DNA of 64,000 nucleotides from Gracilariopsis chorda (GCA_003194525.1 NBIV01000294.1:1-64000); one strand, 5' to 3'; counted from the first letter of the stretch, positions 10,889-22,540 are shown. Numbers and translations are program-made. The notes: generated by a model not told the origin, from the sequence alone.

Positions 10889-11794
10889 TCAACTGTTATC
10901 ATGCGGCGGCGATGTTGACTTTATCTCACAGCCAGATCCGGATTCGTTATTCTCCTTGGACGTTTTCAGCATCTGTTCGATACTCGGAAGGGGTTCTGTC
11001 GGTGAAATAGGTCCAGCACGATTTGCTGGTAGTACCAAGTCTCTGAGTGCGCTGCGCAGCGCCCTTGATGTTTCTTTCTGTATAAGTTCCTTGATCATTG
11101 GCAGTGGTACGACACTGGACTCATTATTAACCGCGTGCTTCACACAATTGGCAACCTCTATCATTGTGGTAGTCATGACTTCCATATGCTTTCCAATATC
11201 AACCTGCATACGCTTGGCTAATGGAAGGCGACTGTCATCTGAAATTCTTCTTTTGCGCCTTTGCCCTAACACTCCTGTCGTATGTACGGCTCGTTGCATG
11301 TGCTCGTGTGAAGGCACAAGATTTCCGTTGTCATTACCAAGAGCCGTTGCTTGCGCTTTGGCCTGAATATCCTGGTATATTCGCTTCGCACAACGCACTT
11401 CTGGCTTGATGGTTGGGTCTCCTGTTTTCTTCCTCGTATATGCAAGTTTATCAAACTTTTCTTTCAGACTGTCCAATATTCTTGGAGGCCTTTCGTTGGT
11501 CTCCGCCCATTTGTTGAACCTCTCGGATACAACTGCCCAGTGATTCCTACCCAAGGGTTCCACATCTGCCACTAAGTCCAGCAAATACTCAACATCATCC
11601 GTGCTACAGTTGAGACTTCCTCTTCGAGAATGTTTTCCGGTCTCGCAGATTTCATCCACTTCGTCCATTACGTCTTGTAATCTGTGAACGTTATAACGGT
11701 AAATGGTTAGCTGCCTGAGAGACGGAAAAGAATAGAATACTGCGTATGCTTCTGAGCATGTTGACGCGGAGAAATGTCTTGAACGAAACTCCAT
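10889..11794 (-). CDS. Myb/SANT-like DNA-binding protein, about 301 aa
   Basis: Minus-strand frame. I take the ATG at 11792-11794; an upstream extension would need a non-ATG start. Around residues 60-150 it has a trihelix/Myb-like domain: an acidic first helix (DDVEYLLDLVADVEPLG), a Trp (NHWAVV) in the second helix, and a later helix with KEKFDKLAY and TGDP, followed by an Arg-rich segment. Domains of this type often accompany transposases and also occur in host transcription factors. Further on there is a basic nuclear-localisation-like stretch (GQRRKRR) and a Ser/Pro-rich acidic tail. No transposase lies next to it. The frame is intact. The first 40 residues look less protein-like and could hide a start further in or a short intron. 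A DNA-binding role is inferred. Confidence 0.6.
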   Translation of the reverse strand: MEFRSRHFSASTCSEAYAVFYSFPSLRQLTIYRYNVHRLQDVMDEVDEICETGKHSRRGSLNCSTDDVEYLLDLVADVEPLGRNHWAVVSERFNKWAETNERPPRILDSLKEKFDKLAYTRKKTGDPTIKPEVRCAKRIYQDIQAKAQATALGNDNGNLVPSHEHMQRAVHTTGVLGQRRKRRISDDSRLPLAKRMQVDIGKHMEVMTTTMIEVANCVKHAVNNESSVVPLPMIKELIQKETSRALRSALRDLVLPANRAGPISPTEPLPSIEQMLKTSKENNESGSGCEIKSTSPPHDNS

Positions 11795-11796
11795 AG

Positions 11797-11861
11797 TCTC
11801 CCTAGCGCACAAATGGCCATGCAACTTCGATTAAGGTATAGCCATTTGTACGCTAGGGAGA
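11797..11861. repeat. 21-bp inverted repeat (hairpin) upstream of the Myb-like gene
   Basis: The left arm at 11797-11817 and right arm at 11841-11861 are reverse complements with one mismatch, separated by 23 bases. On the minus strand the hairpin ends two bases before the ATG of the Myb-like gene, so it could fold in the 5' leader, be a binding palindrome, or be the remnant of a small foldback transposon. Confidence 0.85.
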
Positions 11862-14655
11862 TTCGCGTAGTGATCTTTTCTGACAGATGTAAGTGGCCAA
11901 CATTTGGCAAGAACGTCTCCAAGTCTCTCAAGTGTCATTGTGTCCGTTCTTGGAAAGCCCCACTCTTGTTATGGGGTTCTCTTCAATGCGGCTGCTTTTT
12001 TCCGAACACAGCCCGAAAATGTTTGACGCGATTGCGAGAAGGCACAACCCGTCAATGGATTCTGAAAATAAAACTGCACTTGTAATAGCAAAGCATGCTT
12101 TCAATGGTAAGGACAGGTTGTGTACAACCGACATAGTCTCTGTTCCTGCGGGAACGACGGGAACGGGTGGAAGATCACAGGCCTGTCGCAGAGCTTCCCG
12201 CAACTTTCTGTCTTTGCATAGGTCGCAATATCACAAAATATAGCTAAAATTTTGATATACAATTCCCGGAGTGCTTCCGTGGGACCAGGGAGCCAGCTCG
12301 TGATGAATAGAAACCTTGGAGAGTGTGATTTGCATCCCTGGTTTTCCTTCACGGCTAGAATCCTTTCTTGTCAGACATCTGGTGACTGGACAGGTAGGAA
12401 AATGGACGTGATCACGATCGGAGTGGCAAAGCAGTGGAAGAAGCCAACGAGGGTAAGACATTGCTTACGCCTCGCTGTGATCTACAAGGAAAGTATGCCT
12501 ACGCCACAGAAGCTCAATCATTTCGGTTTCATCTAACAAAAAATCAGCCGTCCCATGAGAAAGTGCTCGCAGGATAGCAAACTTGCTACCCTTATCTGCC
12601 TTGCCGCCTACTCTTCGAAAAGTATCTTCATTCGACATGCTTCGCTGCCCCTGTCAAAGACCCTACCATCAGTAGCGATGATGGTACCACCAGCAAGGCT
12701 TTTCTTCTTCGGCGAATATAATTGGCTCCGAGGCGTACTTGGCAGAGACCCTTGATCAATTCAAAATGCGTCTTTGCTGCGAAAAAGAGCGAAGACACGA
12801 CAAATGGGAAGGCTTCCACCAGAGGCATTGTCCAGTTGCTTCCGCCAAAACTGGAGCACCCAGCGGACTCCGTATCCATAATGGCAGATGGAGGATGTTC
12901 GTGATATGGCCCCAGTAATCTTGATGCGAGTGCGGACATGTCCGCGGACATGTAGTGAATGAGTGAACACTGCCATACTGAATTCACGCAAGTGAATCGG
13001 AATTGATCTTCTGCATATGCGAACAATTAGGACGTCGTGGAAGCCTCTGATGCCAGAATGATTACGTTTGCCATCGTAGAAATCGTAGGACGTACCTGAA
13101 CTCTTTACTAAGAAGCAACGTCGCTCAGCGACTAATACAATTCAACAACCGTACTTAAAGCATAATTGTACCAAAGGCAGCCAGCTGACACTGAACGCAG
13201 TTGCAAAACACATACTGGCCAACCAGCCGAGGGATAAACCAACGACTCAATACCACCAGTAAACCTTCGTATCATTTGGGTATCCACCGTCCATAAGCGC
13301 TTGTCTGAACACACGTCGCGGCTGTCTATACGGAAGGCTTTTGCCAATTTGACTATCTCTACAGTCTGAATATACTTCTTCATCTGGCTCGCCATCCGGT
13401 GTAAGTCTCCACCGAGCCCGTCTCGTTCATGATCTTTCCATTACCCACAGCTTTCCCAATGAGTACAATAATCCTTCTCCTTCAAGCTCGTCGTACTTCT
13501 CATGAGCTCTATTTTGCCATGGCAGGTTCCCGCTGAACAAAATGTACACGACTGCGTACCCAAGCGACTGACGGTCGTCCCTTCTCGTCCCCGCGATTTG
13601 TGAATCTTTCTACGAAGCAAACTGGACAGGACCCGAAATGAGTTCCCGCCTGAAACTATGCTTGCCCGTCGTAATATTTCCCTATGGCCGTGCTATACCA
13701 TGATGCAGGAAATTGATGTTCTCCGTATCTTCAAGACCTGTCATCATATTTACAAGCTATACATACCTTTTCGTGAGAAGTGAGAACAGAGTGGTCCACG
13801 GTGGCCCAACGCATCAGAGCCTAAATTCCGATCATCAACACTTTCTTAATCGCGAAGCCGCGGCTGCTGAGGCCCTTCAGATGAAGTGCAGGCTCTTCCT
13901 CAGAAGCTCGATGACGAGCATGTACTTGTTCTTCATTTCGGCCAAGGATATGAACTTGGAAGGCCTACCAGCTAAGAGATTTTCTGCCTTCCGTCCAAGA
14001 AGGTGCACGATGAGCTAAAGGGTTAGCGTTCAGAAAGGCTTTAAGTTGAGACAAAAGCCTGCTTCAAAAAACAAGGATTTAACTGCATTGGAGAAAATAT
14101 CTGATCACATATTGCGAAAAGAAGCTCCTTTTGGCTTGCAATTCTGTCTGCCGTCCTAGACTCAAGTTCATACGTCTCCGTTTGGCGTTGCAACGTCTTA
14201 TCACCTTTTTCAATGACACAGTTTCACCAACGACAGTCTTGAAGAACAAAGGATTTTTTTTCACAACGCTGCTGCAAAACCCTCATTTATCTTTTTTCAT
14301 CCCGTGTAGATGCAGCATTTTTGACTACTATCGAGGTCTCTTTGGACGAATTCTTACTAATGGAATTGCTTCAAGTAAGCCAAGGAGTCTATATTCCATC
14401 TGGTTGGTTGTTGTGTCCGCTCACTAAAACCACACAGCTTTTAGCTGCGCGGACTTCCATAATACCGCGTTTGCTAAGTTGTGTGTCGGTAGAATTTTCT
14501 CAATATTGGTGAGCTCAGCGTTTGACTTTCAGTGAATAGCAAGAGCATTACCGACCTTTCTGCATACTATGCCGCCCTTCTTTCGCAGTCTTTTTAATTT
14601 ATAACTCTTAAAACACCAGCGATATTTACAGCTCCACTGATATCGTTACCAGAAT
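11862..14655. other. No recognisable gene
   Basis: Nearly 2.8 kb with only short frames on both strands. The longest, at 12628-13026 on the minus strand, shows no domain I recognise and is interrupted on both sides. I see no repeat above 20 bp. This may be decayed transposon sequence or regulatory DNA. Confidence 0.4.
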
Positions 14656-15237
14656 TCAGTTTCTCCCGCAATTGTTATTCATTGCCCACAATATGACTTC
14701 TATAAAGCTGTTCATGATAATCTCAGAGGTCACTGAATGGTATCCTGCCATCGCAAGCTTCATCTTGAAACACATATTTAGCTGCACGTACTGCACAGGT
14801 AACCGCAGAGCATCGCTAACTGCTTCTGTTTCTTCCTTGATATGTTTTTGAATATGCGAATCAATAGGCTGAAAAGAATTTGACGTATTTCCTGGGAGCT
14901 TAGTGACATGTACTGTAATTTCATTGCGCTCCTCTAACCGATCTGTACCTGCCTTAAAGCTATTTCTGTCAAGCAAACGTAAAAGCGACTTGAACTCTGG
15001 CACAAACTAGTGGGTGTATCTGGCGAAGTGTTCATTGACATTTTTGAAACTTTTTCGATCCACTGAGCACTTGGATTTGCATCGCATCATCGTTCCACTT
15101 AAACACACGTCTGGTATCCCATCTATTTTTATGTCGCGGGTAAGAGACTCGCAGTATCTTGTATGGCTTAATATGGGTCTTGTTTCTCGTGCTATGGAAA
15201 ACTGCGGCGCCAGTATACCAGGTATTGAGCCAATCAA
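14656..15237 (-). pseudogene. Decayed coding stretch, family not recognised
   Basis: Two adjacent minus-strand frames (15007-15237, then 14656-15003) read continuously across one stop and have protein-like composition: charged helices such as HIQKHIKEETEAVSDALRL, with no low complexity. I recognise no motif. The absence of an upstream start and the internal stop suggest a transposon or gene relic. The position between sparse DNA and a transposon cluster gives no further clue. Confidence 0.35.
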
Positions 15238-15954
15238 GATGGTAGAGAGATGTTATCCGTTTTCTTTGAGACCATAAACTCTCCTCGAACCTTTTTTGCC
15301 AGAAGAAAATACTTTCATTTTACAACCTTGTTGTCTGTTTTCCTCTGTTTATCAAGGTTCCAGACTGATTCAGAATATTAGAATTGTTCAGGCTTCTTTT
15401 TATAAAGCTCTGTTAAAATAACACTCAACATGTGAACATGTTGCAATTTCTCGCCTTGCACATATCTATTGGACATAGTTTCGGCACGCCGATACGCTAG
15501 AGAGCGGTTTCTTGTACGGAATGATCATCGTACTGCACTACAAGAAACTATATTTTCGAGGGAAACGAAGAACTGGATTTATTTGAGCACTGATGGCTGT
15601 GAAGTGTTGTAAGAGGCTTCGGACGAAAACCAAGCGGCAAAACCGATTTTGGTCACACATTCTGTTCATTTATGATCAATCTGTTGGCATCAAATCTTGT
15701 ATTTCTTTCAGCACTTCAAACTTTCTCTTTGCCACCCGTAACATTAAAAGCAACCATACACTAGGTTTAGAGCAGTGCATATGCGCGAATCCTCTAAACG
15801 AGATGATTTATGAGTGCTTCAGTACCACCCTGGCATTTGTTCAACTGTGGTATGAATGGATCTTTGGAAATTTTGGTTGAAATTCGATATGATTTTATTT
15901 GGCATTTTTGGACCTTTCACTAGTGGCTTTTACAATTGTTAGAAAGGCCTTCGG
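15238..15954. other. No recognisable gene; small inverted repeat
   Basis: AT-rich, with only short frames. A 10-bp inverted repeat (gtttcttgta / tacaagaaac) lies at 15507-15516 and 15539-15548. Nothing else can be supported. Confidence 0.4.
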
Positions 15955-16065
15955 TCCTACCACTCTTTCCTGGGGTTTTCACGTCTGCATCTTGAATGCA
16001 AAAAAGAGTAGTAGAGCCGCCCTACCACACTTTCCTGTAGTTGTGACGTCTGCATCTTGCCTGCA
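15955..16065. repeat. Imperfect tandem duplication, period 64 bp
   Basis: About 47 bases at 15955-16001 recur at 16019-16065 with about nine differences. Both copies contain the string cgtctgcatcttg. It is likely an old local duplication. Confidence 0.7.
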
Positions 16066-16312
16066 GCTGAAAAAGCTAGGGCCTAAGCTTGAGCGCTCAC
16101 AAAGGTGACAATCAAAAGTTTGGGTGGTCCAAAATGTTTGAATATCGTTGTTGCAATGAGTTGGCACACCAAAAATATTTACGAAAATAATGTAAAGCAC
16201 ACTTTTGATTTCTGGCGCAGATTGCTTCAAACACATCGTGCATTTTACTAAAGGTTTAAGGGGTACAAAGGACGTTGTTGTACAAATCCTTAGTTAGGTT
16301 GGAAAAGTAAAA

Positions 16313-16630
16313 GCGGCTTTTTACCGCGGGCAGCGCTTTGCGCTGCGTCATTCTTGTAGCTCTGTTGATTTAGTAGCAGTCCAAAACTTTCCAAAGACTT
16401 TGCTCGCTCACGCTTGCAACAGCGCTCGTAGAATCGCAGCGCATTCTGGCGCATAGATTACCCAGAGCCATAGGTCTTTATCTATAAGTGCCTAAACTCA
16501 CTGCAATGCTGGAAAAGGAGGTTGAAGTGTGACACTTGGTTTGGTGTAGCTGGCTGGCACTGGCACTGCAGTCAATATGAGAGTACAAGGAGAAGCGGTC
16601 TTCGGCCGCAGGTGGCGCTTCGTGCCGTGG
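16313..16630. repeat. Dispersed GC-palindrome repeat, copy 1 (plus a start fragment)
   Basis: Same family as 19061-19292. Shared landmarks, in order: a GC-rich palindromic start (ccgcgggcagcgctttgcgc), ttcttgtagct, ctttgctcgct, cgctcgtagaa, gtgcctaaa, then a region ending in tggcactgcagtca. At 16594-16630 the start motif appears again (gcggtcttcggccgcagg), a second truncated copy. No open frame is preserved. This looks like a short non-autonomous element of unknown class. Confidence 0.7.
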
Positions 16631-16678
16631 CCGAAAGTTTACATAAGATATCCACCCAAATTTTGGTTTACGCATAAA

Positions 16679-17230
16679 CTAAACTATGTCACATTTTTTA
16701 AACCCTTTTGTAAATCCTATAGCTTCTTTTTGAACATTGTGGTTGATGCTCACCGGCATGTGATGGAAATTGTGCGCATTTTGGGGCGTCCTGGTTTTGT
16801 TATGAAGCAGTAGCACATCATCATATGTTCTCACACGCAAAGGTCCAACATACACCTGACCTGACGAGAAAGAGTTTGGTCGAAAGTCAATTATCATTTT
16901 CTTGAGCTTTTGTCCTTGCAATGTATGCACAGTTGCTGCAAATACCAAGCTGATGGCAAACTGTCGACGTTTGAGTTTCATATCGGCAAACTCAAAGACA
17001 AATTCAATGCAGCGCAGTAAAAAGCATTTCTGAATTTCTCTATGCTCATCAATGCCCGAAAGTCCAATCTTTCTTCGAGAAATACTGGTAACGATAAACA
17101 TCTCTCCATTCACCAAGTGTAGATGAAGTAAATTTCGAATCACCAGAACAGTAACACCCAACTTCAGTTTCAAATGATGGTGTGGGACTCCAGTTGGAGC
17201 GTAATTACACGTCAGTTCAGGTCCACAGAT
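16679..17230 (-). pseudogene. Helitron Pif1-like helicase C-terminal fragment
   Basis: The minus-strand frame resembles the last third of the Pif1-like helicase of Helitron transposons: a segment with PHHHLKLKLGVTVLVIRNL and then GEMFIVTSI, the late motif TVHTLQGQ (usually INKSQGQ-like), and FSSGQVYVGPLRVR (usually FSHGQLYVALSRVR-like). The substitution of the Ser-Arg pair and the absence of upstream ATPase motifs show it is a dead fragment. The open frame runs without a break into Gypsy integrase sequence on its N-terminal side near 17240-17386, so the two relics were fused by insertion or deletion. Confidence 0.7.
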
Positions 17231-17239
17231 ACTATTCGT

Positions 17240-19057
17240 GTGAACGTTTTCAACGGTTGGCTCTCGATTGGGAACAATCGTCGTTGCAGACTTCAAGTCA
17301 AACATCGCTCCTGGGAAATACTCCAATAGCCGGCAACGGCTACAGAAACGCATTGGTGCCACAAACGATTTCCTAAACCTTTGCACTTGCCCATTGATTT
17401 CGGGATGCTATATAGCGTTGAAACCATGCCTGAAACCTAGCATGGTATACATGGACTCAACGAACTTCAATGCCGAGTTGAAACCATTATCGGTGAGTAG
17501 GTAGATTTGTGGACCAGATACGTATACCCATTGAATTTGGAATACCTCTGAAAGAACTGTCGAGATCATGCTATTGAGAGAGAAAGCTTTCTTGAGCTTT
17601 GTAAACCGCTAGTTCGTGACCATACCATATTTGTATCCCTTCCTGGTTTAGGGAGCGGTTCAATAGGTCATTTGCAAAGAATTAGCATGCGTCTATTGCG
17701 GGGAATGGGGTCATAAACGTACAATGCTTTTGAACACCACCGCGATTTTCGACGCAAGAGGTGCACCCTACCACATGACTATATACATTGCAAGCCAGCA
17801 GGAATCAGAAACAGTCTCTTGACAGCATGTACTCCATTCGTATACCCTTAAATTTTCTGCCATTCAGTGTCCGTGGGTAACATGGGGAACCATTTTCTTA
17901 ACAGATTTCAGTATGAACATTTAGAGTAATCCATCCAAGGTGTATTGTCTAACCAGTTGAACATCATGATGCACTTCAAACTGTGGTTTTATTTGGCCAA
18001 TGAGATCTGCAAAGAATTGCAATACCGATGGGTTGTTTGCTCTTGCGAGCATTCCTCTTTGGTATTGGGGAAACAACCATCCTCTTCTACATCCACAACT
18101 CCACTCGGGATATCATCTATCACGATAGCCTCACAGAACTCTTCTTTTTCATTCAGGATGGTATCGGAATCGGTCCCGTCTCCTTGTTCGTTCTTACCAA
18201 GCTGGAGCCTAACGCAAATGATTTCATCGCCCACTGAAGCGTTTTCTAAACCATCGGTATTGAATTGTGACATGGAATCAACCACATTGCGCTTCACCCA
18301 AAGGTGGTATTGTGCCTCATATTCAAACCCAAAGAGTCGTAGTTTCATCTAGCTAACCTTTCTCAAGAATTCGGAAGGCCTAATACCCTCTGTAGGGCAT
18401 CATGGAATGTCTGCAGTGCAAATGGCATTCTGAAAAGGTAAGGTCGAAGCACCAACAGGCTTCATACAACAGCTAGGAATTCCTTTTCTGCCATGGTATA
18501 GGTTTGTTTTTTTTTTCAATATGCAACCTATTTCATCAACTGAGTGGTACCTTTCTCCCATCCTCCTATTGTTGCATTGCGTAACATCTCACCTGAACAG
18601 ATGACGTATCCATATCGAGAGTATAGCACGGTCCGGATTTGGGAGATGGTAGTATTGGCAGGATGATGAAGGCAGTTTTCAACTTCTGGAAAGCCTTGAG
18701 CTCGTCTTTCTTAATGCATCAGGCTGATTCGGTTCTCCGTTCTACAATTGCCTTCAATAGAGAGTCATGTCGGGGGAAAATATTTAACGGACTAATGGCA
18801 TACATTACCTAGACCAATGAACCAGTCTATACCCGTTTGGGTCTGTGCCAGCCTGCATTTCTGACCATCTCGGATAGTTCTGTCGGCTACGTGGGCTTAT
18901 CAAATGCCTCAGATACTCTACGGAATGGAGAAATAACAGGGATTAGCCCAGCTTGAGCGTTGTTTTGGCGTCACTCAGCACTTGCAGTACAGTTTCAACG
19001 TGCCAAGAATAGTTGTCAATCGATCGGAAACCAATGATTACATCATCTATACAAGTG
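17240..19057 (-). pseudogene. Gypsy pol relic (RT end, RNase H, integrase)
   Basis: Decayed minus-strand pol, readable only in pieces across many stops. 18943-19057 gives the RT active site as CIDDVII followed by VLQVLSDAKTTLKLG. 18700-18640 gives an RNase H start (LDMDTSSVQV). 18348 downwards gives the RNase H end (FGFEYEAQYH..VDSMSQFNTDG). 17520-17350 gives the integrase core (YLLTDNG, then HPEINGQVQRF where HPQTNGQ-ERF is usual). The sequence resembles the chromovirus at 23362-33738 more than family 1. The RT is cut on its N-terminal side exactly where the dispersed repeat at 19061 begins, and the integrase is cut by the Helitron fragment. Confidence 0.75.
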
Positions 19058-19060
19058 GAA

Positions 19061-19292
19061 ACGGCCTTCGGCCGTGGGCGGCGCTGCGCGCCGCGTTGTT
19101 TTTGTAGCTTTGTGTATTTCGTGGCGTTCGGAGGCTCTCCGAGCACTTTGCTCGCTTGCGCTCGCAATAGCACTCGTAGAACCACGGGGCACCGCGGCGC
19201 CTAGGTGCCTAAATTGACTGCAGTGCCAGCCAATGATGGGAAAGCGTGACACGTTGCTTTGTGTAACTGGGTGGCACTGCAGTCATTATGGG
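19061..19292. repeat. Dispersed GC-palindrome repeat, copy 2
   Basis: Second copy of the repeat at 16313-16630. It begins with cggccttcggccg and a second palindrome (ggcggcgctgcgcgccgc). Its 3' part contains a perfect 14-bp inverted repeat, tgactgcagtgcca at 19215-19228 and tggcactgcagtca at 19271-19284. It abuts the RT fragment a few bases from the catalytic IDD codons, which suggests it inserted there. Confidence 0.72.
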
Positions 19293-19320
19293 AGTGCCAG
19301 CCAGTAAGCAGGAAGCTTTG

Positions 19321-19338
19321 CTGCTGCTGCTGCTGCTG
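19321..19338. repeat. CTG microsatellite, six units
   Basis: A pure (CTG)6 run directly downstream of the dispersed repeat copy 2. It is not part of an identified gene. Confidence 0.85.
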
Positions 19339-19355
19339 AATTTTTTAAATGGCAG

Positions 19356-19431
19356 GGAGGCGTTGCGCCAAATGGGCGATTTGGATGGGCAAACGGGGGC
19401 GTGCAAGAGGATTTTATGGCGCAACGCCTCC
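19356..19431. repeat. 15-bp perfect inverted repeat
   Basis: ggaggcgttgcgcca at 19356-19370 and its exact reverse complement at 19417-19431, with a 46-base spacer. It could be the ends of a tiny inverted-repeat element or a fold-back structure. No gene is enclosed. Confidence 0.75.
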
Positions 19432-19713
19432 ATTCAATCAAGAACCCCCCCCTCATAGAGGAACAAATCATTATAATGGAGAGATATACCGCTCACAAAA
19501 GGCTCATTTTGAAAACATTTCCAAAGATGTTACTGTATCTCAAAAACTGTTTTGTGTTGAAATTCAAAACTATGCGCAATCGCTTTGCGGTCGTCTGTTT
19601 TATTAAGAACCCAGCTTCCAAGCTTCCACACCGATCCGAGCTCTAGCCAGATTCCAAGCAGTCTCCTCATCCACCGCCTGTCCAAAATATAGACCGACGG
19701 TCGATTCTGAAAA

Positions 19714-21466
19714 CTATGCCATGCCAAGGGCGCCACATACAACGCTTGCAACAACCTTCGTGGCAATACTTGCGGCCATGAACACTTTCATTTTCTGTTC
19801 TGCACACATTCGAGCTACATTACGACGCCTTTGCTGCTTCGCAGCCCTTTCTCTGGACTTACAAATGCCCTGATGGTACTGAGTAGCCTGCTTTTGCAAT
19901 CTTTCTTCAGCGCGAAGACGCTGCTTTTCTTTCTTTCCTGCTCGAATTCTTTGTCTCTCTAGCTCTTGTTCTTTGCATTTTGCCACCTGCACTTGTTTTC
20001 TACGTTCCGGGGCTTTCTGTTTCGGTTCCTGTTCGGCATCCTTCTTACATCTTTCTTCCAATATTTGCGGAACTGTTTTATGTTCAGCCGGGGCAACAGA
20101 ATCGATTGATTAGAGCTTTAGAGCGAATAAAACAACTCCAATCAACTCCCGTTCTGTCTTGATTGTAGCAATGGCTTCCATAAGTATATTGCTCGCTGTC
20201 TCTGCACTTCTCAACAGCATTGAAAGCATGTGAAAGATTATAAAATCATTTTGTTCGTTCTGAAATATGGCTCGCTGACTTCTGCATCGCTTCTTTTCCT
20301 GTGGACACGAAGGTTCCTGTATGCAATAGTGTCACACTTAGACTGTGTTTTGGAGCAATCTTCCGGGTCTTCCACCCTGTACCTATTTGTATACGCTGGA
20401 TTAAAAGGATATAACCCAGTATCTTCGAATGAATTCTTGATTACTTGCGCCGATATAGTAGCAAGTGCGTACACAGTACATGCGAGGTTGAACCGCAGGG
20501 TTCTGGTCTCAGGCACGGCAGAGCGGCCACATTGGTCTCGCAGACACCTCATGGACACTTTGACGGTTTTCTTGATTCTTCTGTCACATTTCTGCAGTAT
20601 GTGAGAAGAGTTTGCTGGCTCCAAAACAGAAATATAATCGGGGTTTTCACACTCCATCACCAACCAGATCTCTTCACGAGAAGAATGACCGTCCAAACTT
20701 AGCAGGTACGATTCGGATGCAGGAATGTGCTTACTTACAAACCTTTTAACATGTTTCTTGAACACTTCAAGAATCTGACTGTCCATTGATCTCTTTTCTG
20801 TGCACTTCACGACAGCATCATGTGCCATCCAGTTGGGTCTTTGAAATTCATTGCAATCGGGGGAGCTTTTTGTGTAGATATTCGGAGGTGGATCGAACCA
20901 ATGGTTCATAACGTTCTTCCCGGCGACTATGAAGAATTATGGTGCTTTCAATCCAGATGCAGAGCACACAAACACGGCAGTAATGTGCTTATCTACGCCT
21001 CGTACCTTTTGAGCGACCTTGCAGCCTCCATTTTGGATGTCGCCGATCCGTAAGCCTTCGTAGCTTTAGCCCACGTGGCTTCTACAGCCGTCTCGTTCAT
21101 GTTCAAGATGAGTGAAATATCTCGTAGGATACTAGGATGCTGGGCTTCAAAAATTTCCTACGCATCGAAGAAAGTTTTTATGTCTTCATAAGATTCTCTT
21201 TCCAGTTTCGGGTTGTCTTCTTCGTATTACGCTTTGTATGTCAGCTCACGCTATTTTGCGCGAAATGACCTCAAAGCGTCCTTAGATGACGTGCAATTCT
21301 TCCATCCACCTCGTTTGTCGGCAGCTACACGACCCATGACGTACTTCAATATCTCATTATGTACTGCAAATCCAAGTTCAGCAGCTTGTAACATTCTGGT
21401 CACAATAAGCTTCTCTTTATCCGATGTTAGAACAGTAGAACCACCTCGTTTTTGAATAGCTCTCAT
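19714..21466 (-). pseudogene. pogo/Tigger-type transposase relic
   Basis: Minus-strand transposase of the Tc1/mariner-related pogo group, in pieces. 21251-21466 holds an N-terminal helix-turn-helix-like segment (TVLTSDKEKLIVTRMLQAAELGF). Near 21100 is NMNETA, where the family has a first catalytic Asp (NMDETG), here Asn. 20238-20909 holds the second catalytic Asp (LLSLDGHSS), the third in ILQKCDRRI (usually LLQPLDVGVF-like), and the diagnostic end SFEDTGLYPFNP. 19714-20061 is a Lys/Arg/Glu/Gln-rich coiled coil that fits the C-terminal tail of such transposases. Several stops and frame changes separate the pieces and one catalytic Asp is lost. It is dead. Terminal repeats were not found. Confidence 0.72.
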
Positions 21467-22540
21467 CGCTGAGAGTTTGGAGTAGTTTCTGTTTGTTTTG
21501 TGTGTCTGTAAGCTTTTTGAGATTAGATTATTGATTGTGCTTTTGCCTCATCGTGTTCATTTTGAGATGTCACAAATCTTATATTTGCTCTTCTTGTTCT
21601 GCAGCATAGATACTGCTACGTGCTTCATTTTATGCCGGTGCTTGGCTCTGGTTTGGGCTCGTTTAAGACGAATGAACTGTTTCCAAATGGACAATGCCAT
21701 TGGGAAAATGTGTGATGAGTTGGAAGTCCCGAGAGCGAAGAGTGCAATGGCAAGGAAAAGTTAGAAGATGCACATCAACAATAAACACATATCCTCATTG
21801 AGGTTTTTATTGGCTCTGCGCGTATATTGCTTGAATATAGCGCCTTTTTTATATCGTTCTCTTCCTTTCAGTGAGACGAAGCAAATGATAAGATCAGATT
21901 GAGTGATCTGATCGAGGTGAATAGTAATTATAATCTAACATCACTCTTCCCTAATATAATAGTTGAACTGAATCAAGAAGATGTTTTCCTTACATTCGTG
22001 CGATCCCGGATTCCCGGGGAGTTGGAAACAGATCCCGTACGAGTTCCAGTTCTAGATTGAATGGAACTAGAGTTTCGTACTCCAAGTGGTTCAAAATTTC
22101 ACAAACAACTTAAGTAAGACTTAGTTTACCCTGGAGATGACCAGAAAGTGCAACATGTAGTGAAAGAGATATAATCCAATGTACCGTCAACAACCGTCAG
22201 AGTAATACCATCGTAGTTGAAGAACAGTTTGTGTTGAAGCATATCATTCTCTTCTGTGTAGAACGTTCCACGTCCTTGGACAAAAGAGAAGGATATGTGA
22301 CAAGCTGCCCATTAGAGACGTAGCCGAATGGCTTTGATGCTGCTGATTTCAATAATCCAGTTGTATAATGATCTTCTGCCAAGGTTGGTATTGTTGAAGA
22401 ATTGTCTTGCGTCTTCGATATCGGGGTTCTGATTCATCTTGAGAGTTGCTTCTAGAAATCATCATTGTAGTCTTAGATTTCCTCGATATGTTTCAACTTG
22501 CTCAATTTATCGCGAGATAGTCATCCTTTTTCATTATCCT
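21467..22540. other. No confident gene; weak hairpins
   Basis: Short frames only. Near 21893-21914 the palindromic gatcagat...atctgatc forms a small hairpin. 22030-22080 holds an imperfect inverted repeat around gtacga/tcgtac. A minus-strand frame at 22197-22382 is protein-like but unidentified and may belong to the relic to its right. Confidence 0.35.
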
